Assembly (NCBI GenBank): GCA_016185505.1
Contig: JACPNL010000010.1
Span: forward strand, 1-55,825
Direction: 5' to 3'
Source of the DNA: Candidatus Yanofskyibacteriota bacterium
Lineage (GTDB): Bacteria > Patescibacteriota > Minisyncoccia > 2-02-FULL-40-12 > GWA2-44-9
Length of the DNA: 55,825 nt
Below, one piece after another: positions 50,231-55,825 of the stretch. How positions within the stretch are numbered: the stretch's first letter is position 1; each line of letters begins with the position of its first letter. The translations under genes were made by a program, and so were the position numbers. The notes below the pieces were generated by a model that saw nothing but the letters and a program-made list of their open reading frames with translations, did no database searches and was not told the DNA's origin.

Positions 50231-50340
50231 ATTTAACTAATTTTAAACTTATCAAACAATTTTTACAACGGAAGAGCAGGATTCAAACTATCCACATTAG
50301 CCGTGCCCATTTGACGCTATTTTTGCTACAATGTATTTAA

Positions 50341-51432
50341 ATGTCACGAGGCAAATGTATCTTGGTATTAATAATTGCCGTTGCTATCCTTACACGACTG
50401 TACGGCTTGGATTTTGAATTGCTTTCGCTTGAACAAAAAACGTCTGTTCTGCTTTCCGTTTCGGCGGGAGTGCTATCAGTTGTCGGACTCTATTTTTTAG
50501 TCAAAGAGTTATTTGATGAAAAATTAGCCGCAATATCTTCTTTTCTCCTTGCTGTATCTTTCTGGCACGTCCTCGTATCCAAACTTGGCGCTAAAGATAT
50601 CTTCACGTCTTTCGCTCTCATATTCGCATTTTATTTTATATGGCACGGATTGAAATATAATCGTATTTTTAACTTCTTTTTGGCGGGTTTATTTCTGGGA
50701 GCGGGATTTTATGCCGGCAAAGGATTCTTCTTGGCGCCGGTAGTTGTTTTACTGGTATTCTGGAACTACTGGGACTACATTAAGAAAGACTTCTCGCTCT
50801 CAAAATACGAGCAAACCAAAAGCGAAGTTCTCGCCGGTTTTTCGCTGTTAATGCTGACAACTCTAGCGGTTGCTCTGCCCGTTGGATTTTACTTATGGCA
50901 AAACCCGCCACTTTTGCTGTCCGCGGACAACTCCATATTCGCGAGGCCAAATCCTTTCACTCAAATACGCGACAATCTCGGATGGGTAGTCGACAAAATT
51001 CTGCTCATAGAATTCGGTTCGCCAACTAGCAGAGCAAATTTAATATCGTGGCCGTTGAGCATATTCTTCGCCATAGGATTTATCAAAGAACTCATCCACT
51101 GGCTGAAAAGAAAGCACGGCCACTTCTCGGTAGCTCATACTTTTATTTTCTCGTGGTTATTTGTAATGCTGATACCAACCCTATTATCTTCCAACCCGCT
51201 TGCGGTGAACGGAGTCGAACCGTCGGTTATTGGCTTGAGCATAATACTGCCACTCATAATGCTCTTGTCAGCAAAAGGTCTCTGGTGGGTTATAGAAAAA
51301 TTGAACAAGTGGGATAGGGCGCTTTATCCCCTCTATACGAAACACTGGGGCGGTCTTGATACCGGACCGTTCCTGGCAATGATTGCTTTGCTGTTATCGA
51401 TAGCGATATTGGAGATAGCTAAGCTAATATAG
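50341..51432 (+). CDS. Polytopic GT-C-like membrane protein
   Basis: 363 residues with about nine hydrophobic helices. VVGLYFLVKELFDEKLAAIS, ISSFLLAVSFWHVLVSKLGAKD and FYFIWHGLKYNRIFNFFLAG follow the PMT/ArnT glycosyltransferase pattern (R..r....LF and the S..W....r...D stretch). The N-terminal first luminal loop with its DE motif is short or missing, so the protein may be truncated or divergent. The start lies right after a TTGACG-17-TATTTA promoter. The next gene is a fuller member of the same superfamily. Confidence 0.6.
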   Translation: MSRGKCILVLIIAVAILTRLYGLDFELLSLEQKTSVLLSVSAGVLSVVGLYFLVKELFDEKLAAISSFLLAVSFWHVLVSKLGAKDIFTSFALIFAFYFIWHGLKYNRIFNFFLAGLFLGAGFYAGKGFFLAPVVVLLVFWNYWDYIKKDFSLSKYEQTKSEVLAGFSLLMLTTLAVALPVGFYLWQNPPLLLSADNSIFARPNPFTQIRDNLGWVVDKILLIEFGSPTSRANLISWPLSIFFAIGFIKELIHWLKRKHGHFSVAHTFIFSWLFVMLIPTLLSSNPLAVNGVEPSVIGLSIILPLIMLLSAKGLWWVIEKLNKWDRALYPLYTKHWGGLDTGPFLAMIALLLSIAILEIAKLI

Positions 51433-51676
51433 ACAGGAAAATAGTTAAGAGAGAATAGAAAATGGTATAGAAACATAGAAATAGGTTGTTGGAAATTGGA
51501 AAATGGTATAGAAAGTGGAAAATGGAAAAAGGGTTAAGAAAAAGGGAGGAAAGAAGATGAAAAAACGGTTAATTTCTATTTTCTTATTTACTAACCAATT
51601 TCTAATTTCTATCTTCCATACCAACTTCCATTTTCCATATCACCAATTTCTGGATTGCGCGTGGCGCCAACGAATA

Positions 51677-53560
51677 ATGTCATATAAAAAACTCTCCATA
51701 TTAGTAATATTAGTTGCGCTGGTTTTGTCCATAACAAGCTTGTGGGACGACTCTTTCATCGTTGATGAGGTACCTCATGTCGGAGCCGGATATTCATATA
51801 TTACAAAAGGCGATATGCGGTTAAATCCCGAACACCCACCTCTGGCAAAAGATATAGCCGGAGCAGCTTTATCTTTTCTGGCTATAGATCAAACGGTATT
51901 TTCAACACAATATTGGGTTACTGATATAAATGGACAATGGAATTTCGGAAGAATTTTGATATATAACTCATCAAATGACGTTAATGCTATCACGAGAACC
52001 GCTAAAACGACGATGCTCATATTTTTCGTATTATCGGCTATCCTGATATACCGGTGGACGCGAGAACGATATGGAGATAGGGCGGCCTTCATCGCAACTT
52101 TGTTGTTTTCTTTCTCGCCCACGGTTCTGGCCCACTCGCGTTTTGTCACCACCGATATGCCGGCGCTGTTCGGAGTGCTTCTCGGTACTTACTTTTTTAT
52201 CAAATATTTACAGAAGCCGTCTCGAAGAACATTCTGGCTCGCGGTTCTGGCATTCGGCGTTGCCCAACTAACCAAATTTTCCGTTGTGCTTCTCGCGCCT
52301 CTATTCATATTGATGGTAATCGCGTGGTGCATAGCAAATTCATTATCTTTCAGAAAGTCGGCTGTTTTAGCCACTCGCTCACTGGTGTTGATGACGACGG
52401 GAATCATTCTTGTTGTCTGGCCGGTTTACGCTCTCCATACGATGAATTATCCGCCGGAGAAACAAAGCGCCGACACGGAATTTCATCTTGGTTCTTACGG
52501 CAACCGTTTATTTGCTGATCCCGTTGTATGGGCGTCAGACAAACCAGTCATAAGACCACTCGCCTATTATGCCACCGGAATTCTTATGGTTAATCAGAGA
52601 GCCATAGGCGGCAATAACACATTCTTTCTCGGCGAAGTAAGAAACTATGCCTGGAAACATTATTTTCCCGTCGTGTATGGGATAAAGGAACCAATTGCGT
52701 TTTGGGGATTGGTGGTAATCGTACTTTTGGCTTTGAGCCTGAAGGTTAAAAATTGCCCCGCACCAAACTTTTCCGCTGACCCCGCAGGAAGTTTTCCCGC
52801 TGACCGCCAATCAGATAGAGGGCGGACTTCCAGCGGGGCAGGCCGCCATTCAGAAAAGAGGCGGGTTTGGTACGGGGTTAGTTTTTGTTTCCAATCGCTT
52901 CGCTCTTGGACAAAAACTAACTTCGTTGAGTTCTCAATGCTGTTGTGGCTCGCGATATATTGGTATTTAAGTATTCGTGCCAATTTGAACATCGGGGTTA
53001 GGCACCTACTGCCCACTTACGGGTTTGTATTTATATTACTGGCTGGCCAGCTAGAGCGTATTACGTATTACGTATTACGTATTAAGAGGAAAATAGTCCT
53101 TACTACTTACTGCTTACTACTTACTGCTTTGCTTGGTTGGTATATCGTAGATGTCGTCCGAGTACACCCCTACTATTTAACTTATTTCAATCAACTGGCG
53201 GGCGGACCGGCGGGTGGCCACCGATACGCCGTTGATTCTAACTTGGACTGGGGACAGGACTTAAAGCGGTTAGCAGACTGGGTTGAAAAACGAGGGATAA
53301 ATAAAATTCACTTGGATTATTTTGGTTGGGCTGACCAAGGTTATTATTTAAAAGACAAACTTGTATGGATAAACGCAGGAACATATAAAGACGCTCGTGA
53401 CTTTCTCGCTCAAAATCCTAATGGTGGGCATATCGCCGTATCGGCTTCATTCTACACGGGTTCACGAGGCGACCCGGTCAACAACTACATCTGGCTGGAC
53501 GCGTATCGTCCAATAGCAACTATCGGGAACTCTATATTTGTGTGGAAAATTAGACCTTGA
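51677..53560 (+). CDS. Dolichyl-phosphate-mannose-type (PMT-like) glycosyltransferase
   Basis: About 627 residues from ATG 51677. The 54 residues upstream in the track ORF are translated spacer words (ILTNQFLISIFHTNFHF-like). GT-C features: SFIVDEVPHVGAGYSYITKG with the DE motif of the first outer loop, NPEHPPLAKDIAG (EHPPL, typical of the family), ERYGDRAAFIATLLFSFSPT, and the C-terminal YFNQLAGGPAGGHRYAVDSN. Two in-frame insertions occur: a ~165-bp nested palindromic block at 52754-52920, and TAYTACGTATTACG-type words giving RITYYVLRIKRK. Transfers a sugar from a lipid carrier outside the membrane. Confidence 0.82.
   Translation: MSYKKLSILVILVALVLSITSLWDDSFIVDEVPHVGAGYSYITKGDMRLNPEHPPLAKDIAGAALSFLAIDQTVFSTQYWVTDINGQWNFGRILIYNSSNDVNAITRTAKTTMLIFFVLSAILIYRWTRERYGDRAAFIATLLFSFSPTVLAHSRFVTTDMPALFGVLLGTYFFIKYLQKPSRRTFWLAVLAFGVAQLTKFSVVLLAPLFILMVIAWCIANSLSFRKSAVLATRSLVLMTTGIILVVWPVYALHTMNYPPEKQSADTEFHLGSYGNRLFADPVVWASDKPVIRPLAYYATGILMVNQRAIGGNNTFFLGEVRNYAWKHYFPVVYGIKEPIAFWGLVVIVLLALSLKVKNCPAPNFSADPAGSFPADRQSDRGRTSSGAGRHSEKRRVWYGVSFCFQSLRSWTKTNFVEFSMLLWLAIYWYLSIRANLNIGVRHLLPTYGFVFILLAGQLERITYYVLRIKRKIVLTTYCLLLTALLGWYIVDVVRVHPYYLTYFNQLAGGPAGGHRYAVDSNLDWGQDLKRLADWVEKRGINKIHLDYFGWADQGYYLKDKLVWINAGTYKDARDFLAQNPNGGHIAVSASFYTGSRGDPVNNYIWLDAYRPIATIGNSIFVWKIRP
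52754..52920. repeat. Nested palindromic insertion in the glycosyltransferase gene
   Basis: Outer arms CCCCGCACCAAAC...GTTTGGTACGGGG with the core CTGAATGGCGG/GGTCAGCGG. An inner copy of the same design lies inside (CCCCGCAGGAAG...CTTCCAGCGGGG). A separate hairpin TTAGTTTTTGT...ACAAAAACTAA follows. Frame is kept throughout. Related to 9826-9884. Confidence 0.75.
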
Positions 53561-53635
53561 TTTATAGAAATAGGTTGTCAGAAATTAGAAAGTGGTATGG
53601 AGAATGGAGGATAGAAACTGGTATTCGTATACAAG

Positions 53636-54037
53636 TTAGTCATTCTCATGAAAATTTTTCCATACTTCACGAAGACGAAATAGCTGACGCGAAGAACTAT
53701 CATAAGAATCTATAAGTTCACTGCAAAGTTTAATATCAATATTGTTAAAATAAACATCACGACACACAGACAGGTGGTTAATCATTTCATTACACTCACC
53801 GATTGCGTCATCAAGATATTTTTGCCAATTTTTTCTTTGGTAGCGTTTAGCGAATCCTTCCGCTAAAAGAGCGCATGGCGCTTTACAAGATCTTCTCATT
53901 TGAGATGCTAGATCATATTTTTCCTCTTTTGGCAGACGGGGAACAACCTGTGTCAAAATAATAATCTGATTTTTATAAAGTTGCTGATATACCCGCAAAT
54001 CTTGAAAACTCTTAATGGTTTTATTACCGTTATCCAT
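53636..54037 (-). CDS. Four-helix-bundle protein (23S intervening-sequence family)
   Basis: 133 residues. IKSFQDLRVYQQLYKNQIII, LPKEEKYDLASQMRRSCKAP, LLAEGFAKRYQRKNWQKYL and the C-terminal FNNIDIKLCSELIDSYDSSSRQL match the S23/four-helix-bundle family, whose members are often encoded in rRNA intervening sequences. The role is unknown; the fold forms pentamers in known members. Here it is not in an rRNA operon but directly downstream, on the same strand, of the large structured RNA-like region. Confidence 0.88.
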   Translation of the reverse strand: MDNGNKTIKSFQDLRVYQQLYKNQIIILTQVVPRLPKEEKYDLASQMRRSCKAPCALLAEGFAKRYQRKNWQKYLDDAIGECNEMINHLSVCRDVYFNNIDIKLCSELIDSYDSSSRQLFRLREVWKNFHEND

Positions 54038-54081
54038 TTTCTAATTTCTATACCATTTTCTATTTTCTAGCAACTACTTTC

Positions 54082-54490
54082 TAAAACAAAAGGTCCTCCA
54101 GCTCCGACTATAGCCGGAACGAGGACCGTGGGTGTTTGTACCCCTTGATTCCACCATTTCCAAGGGGCTCACTTCGCCTAGGGGCGAGAGTGAGAGCGCC
54201 GAAACCGCCAGGCGATCTGGGATTTTTAGGCCCCAGGAATTTTCAATTCGCCTCGCCTCGCGCGGTTTCGGCAATTTGGGGGGGTCACGCCATTCGGTCT
54301 CCAGTTTTTAGTGGGTCGCCCCGACACGCACCTCGCGCGCCGGACCCCGGACCTATTGACCACCGTTTTTATCGGTGGCTGGCGTGACCTTCTCGGTGGC
54401 TGAGGGACAGTGCGATTACTGGCCGGGAACTCATCATCGCCGGTGCTTCATCGTTGCACCGCCTTCAGCCATCTTTTTGGGCCCTACAAT
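54082..54490 (-). ncRNA. Candidate structured RNA, 3' domain with terminator
   Basis: No convincing protein frame. Perfect or near-perfect helices nest in order: GGTCACGCCA/TGGCGTGACC (54283-54292 with 54380-54389), CCGAAACCGC/GCGGTTTCGG (54199-54208 with 54262-54271), CTCACT/AGTGAG (54168/54189), CCCCTTG/CAAGGGG (54141/54161), CCACCG/CGGTGG (54360/54373), CGGTGC/GCACCG (54441/54456), TGGCTGA/TCAGCCA (54397/54465). The minus strand then ends in a GGTCCTC/GAGGACC hairpin followed by TTTTGTTTT (54082-54127). The RNase P GAGGAAAGTCC and tmRNA tRNA-like end were looked for and not found. Confidence 0.5.
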
Positions 54491-54539
54491 TATTTTTTAG
54501 AAATCCTCCCCGAAGAGAGTTGTATTTGAATGGGCCCGA

Positions 54540-54990
54540 GAGAAACCAATAAAACTTTAAGGCGATATCGTCCTTCGATCCTGTCAGACCATTAGTATCT
54601 TACTTGAATGTCTGGATTACAATGCTTTATTGGCTTGTCTCGAGCCCGTTGCCGAGCCCAAGTCTTATATAAGGTACTTGAGATATATGTTATCACATCT
54701 ATCCCTTTCTGTAAACCCTTATTCAAGGATTCACGGAAAGAGATGCTGGTTTTTTGCCGGACCAGCAAACCGTGGGAATTTGTGCTCGCGGGGGTCCCCC
54801 GCCAGTTTTATCGTTTCAAGCCCTTTTCACCTATTCCTTTCTGCCGGCTAACATATGGGAGCGCGGGCAGTACACGAACCCCGCTCCGGGTGAAAACGAG
54901 CCGCAGAACTTTTTTTACTAGCGCTTTACGATGCGCCAGCGTCCGCGGCGGTGGCATCAGTAAACCCTACGCTTAACAATGATGCGGAGG
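54540..54990 (-). ncRNA. Candidate structured RNA, 5' domain
   Basis: Further dense helices: TTTTCACC/GGTGAAAA enclosing GGAGCG..CCCC/GGGG..CGCTCC; TGCTGGT/ACCAGCA within CACGG/CCGTG; GCGGGGG/CCCCCGC; GATGC/GCATC. Probably one transcript with the 3' domain (total ~0.9 kb), starting after the GC-rich small gene. The + strand 122-residue ORF here has no protein character. A TTGAAACGATAAAACTGG stretch faintly recalls a tmRNA pseudoknot region, but other tmRNA hallmarks are missing. Confidence 0.4.
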
Positions 54991-54996
54991 GCCTCT

Positions 54997-55020
54997 GGAG
55001 GGTACAGTCCTGTACCCTCC
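54997..55020 (-). terminator. Hairpin after the GC-rich small gene
   Basis: GGAGGGTACAG TC CTGTACCCTCC, perfect 11-bp arms, between the 55046 stop and the structured region; no T tract, so termination is uncertain. Confidence 0.4.
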
Positions 55021-55045
55021 TCTGACGAAAGGAGTCGAGGTTGGC

Positions 55046-55288
55046 CTAGAGCCGAGCATTCCGTGCGTGGTTTGCCCAGCGCCGCCCGGCTAGCCGGCCG
55101 ATGGCGGGTACGTCCTCGATGGGAACGAATCGCCGAAGCGGGTCGCGTCCGAAGACGCGCTCGTCTTCCTCACGCGCCTCCTCGCATCCGAAATAGGACG
55201 CAAGGACCGCGCCGTCGTTTCGACTGTTGTCGAGGACGAACGTGCCGCCGAATTGAGCGAAATTCTGCTCCGAACCTACTCTTGCCAT
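55046..55288 (-). CDS. GC-rich small hypothetical protein
   Basis: 80 residues with GGAGG ahead of ATG 55288 and a promoter upstream, so probably expressed. Acidic middle (ASYFGCEEAREEDERVFGRD) and a basic end (IGRLAGRRWANHARNAR). GC content and codon use match the 3805 and 47062 genes rather than neighbouring genes. Not recognised. It lies between the DksA-like gene and the structured RNA region on the same strand. Confidence 0.6.
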   Translation of the reverse strand: MARVGSEQNFAQFGGTFVLDNSRNDGAVLASYFGCEEAREEDERVFGRDPLRRFVPIEDVPAIGRLAGRRWANHARNARL

Positions 55289-55336
55289 TTTTGCCTCCGC
55301 GAAAAGGGTGTTAATAAGAACAAACTCGTACCCTAT

Positions 55337-55365
55337 CTTATAACATACCCCAAAAATTTTTGCAA
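55337..55365 (-). promoter_or_regulatory. Promoter of the GC-rich small gene
   Basis: Minus strand TTGCAA, 17 bases, TATAAG, placed just after the terminator of the DksA-like gene. Confidence 0.5.
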
Positions 55366-55369
55366 TAGG

Positions 55370-55397
55370 TCAAAAATCGGCCTTTTAAGCCGATTTT
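55370..55397 (-). terminator. Terminator of the DksA-like gene
   Basis: AAAATCGGC/GCCGATTTT hairpin overlapping the end of the coding sequence. Confidence 0.75.
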
Positions 55398-55762
55398 GGG
55401 TGTTGTTCTGTCTTTTCCTCGCAATCTTTACATCGAACCGCAAAAGGCATGGCTATCAAACGCTTCTGGGATATATCCTCTCCGCAATCAACACAAAGGC
55501 CATATTCGTCTTGTTCAAGACGTTCTAGCGCCATCTCGACTTGCCTTAACTCCGTATTTCTTATTTCAATTAAACGAGCGGTAAGCTCTGGATCAAAGTT
55601 TTCTACATCGTCACTTTCTCCATTACAACTACAACTCATCCGCGCTATTCTTGACAAACCTTGGCCTTCTTCTCTAAGCTCTTGGAGCTTGCTTTGAATT
55701 TCGGTGACAATTTGTCTTTTTTGTTCTAGGAGTTTTTCTTTGATTCCATTTTTTGATTCCAC
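55385..55762 (-). CDS. DksA/TraR-family zinc-finger protein
   Basis: 125 residues. An N-terminal coiled coil (KEKLLEQKRQIVTEIQSKLQ and LIEIRNTELRQVEMALERLE) is followed by the C4 zinc finger CVDCGEDISQKRL ... RCKDCEE. The layout LERLEQDEYGLCVDCGEDIS is typical of DksA/TraR proteins, which enter the RNA polymerase secondary channel or act as general regulators. The DksA tip DxxDxA is not evident, so ppGpp synergy is not implied. A short CSCNG stretch in the coiled coil is unusual. Bases 55763-55825 hold no feature. Confidence 0.85.
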   Translation of the reverse strand: MESKNGIKEKLLEQKRQIVTEIQSKLQELREEGQGLSRIARMSCSCNGESDDVENFDPELTARLIEIRNTELRQVEMALERLEQDEYGLCVDCGEDISQKRLIAMPFAVRCKDCEEKTEQHPKSA

Positions 55763-55825
55763 TTATTTTCCCCTCTTGTTAAAGGCCATTCTAAATCTAG
55801 GCACAGAATACATGATAACTCTTAA

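Noticed and set aside
54136-54387. ORFs 54136-54387 and 54074-54274
   Set aside because: Overlap on both strands within perfect hairpins; composition (Pro, Arg, Gly) is typical of frames read through GC-rich RNA genes.
54608-54976. 122-residue + strand ORF in the structured region
   Set aside because: No ribosome-binding site, rich in Arg, Cys, Phe and Ser as in translated structured RNA, and it lies over paired helices.
54082-54990. rnpB or ssrA identity for the structured region
   Set aside because: The RNase P P4 sequence GAGGAAAGTCC and the tmRNA tRNA-like end with GGTTCRA were not found on either strand; the slight tmRNA-like stretch alone is too weak.

Overview
The window looks like a piece of a small-genome bacterium of the Candidate Phyla Radiation (Patescibacteria, most like Parcubacteria). 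The reasons are a shortened AlaS, RNase Y, two secreted proteins ending in VirB2/TrbC-like pilin helices, a VirB4/HerA-type ATPase, genes packed in short same-strand runs, moderate GC with AT-rich spacers built from repeated words, and many short palindromes inserted in frame inside housekeeping genes. TGA is used as a stop, so the standard bacterial code fits. No 16S or 23S rRNA gene was recognised, so the lineage assignment is inference.

Layout. 1-3.7 kb: a partial gene, dus and alaS (minus). 3.8-5.2 kb: a GC-rich gene with its own promoter and terminator, resembling the ATP-grasp part of PEP synthase/PPDK. 5.4-8.9 kb: a thioredoxin-like protein, an adenosine-deaminase-like enzyme, a secreted protein, tRNA-His and an HD-domain protein. 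8.9-10.4 kb: a scrap yard of gene remnants, palindromes, tRNA-Pro, tRNA-Arg, several half tRNAs and an HNH endonuclease. 10.5-15.6 kb: a tryptophanase-like enzyme, dCMP deaminase, M28 peptidase, tRNA-Gly, patatin and HU. 15.9-21.4 kb: a candidate small RNA, a small basic protein, rny, gpmI and mnmA. 21.4-29.7 kb: a cell-envelope cluster with two transglycosylase-like proteins and two large secreted proteins sharing an almost identical pilin-like tail. 30.2-35.4 kb: pncAB (pncA frameshifted), then glgA, a GH13 enzyme and a HAD phosphatase. 35.5-40.3 kb: C39-like peptidase, AlbA_2 protein, DUF4214-like protein, subtilase, GNAT and tRNA-Gln. 40.5-46.9 kb: a minus-strand run of MFS, dnaX, a GtrA-like protein and a conjugation-type ATPase with a small partner. 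47-53.6 kb: a GC-rich secreted protein, an L,D-transpeptidase and two membrane glycosyltransferases. 53.6-55.8 kb: a four-helix-bundle protein, a ~0.9 kb highly structured and probably noncoding region, a GC-rich small protein and a DksA-like protein.

The clearest unusual signal is the set of palindromic insertion families. One carries two perfect DnaA boxes and sits in frame in alaS once and in mnmA twice. One has a TCGAGGATCCTCGA core between two variable hairpins, with a filled and an empty site visible within this window. One, with a GGTCAGCGG core, interrupts both a tRNA and a glycosyltransferase gene. Others are perfect loopless palindromes of 34-50 bp. They resemble Rickettsia palindromic elements in behaviour (in-frame, tolerated by essential proteins), but no transposase or RAYT is present here.
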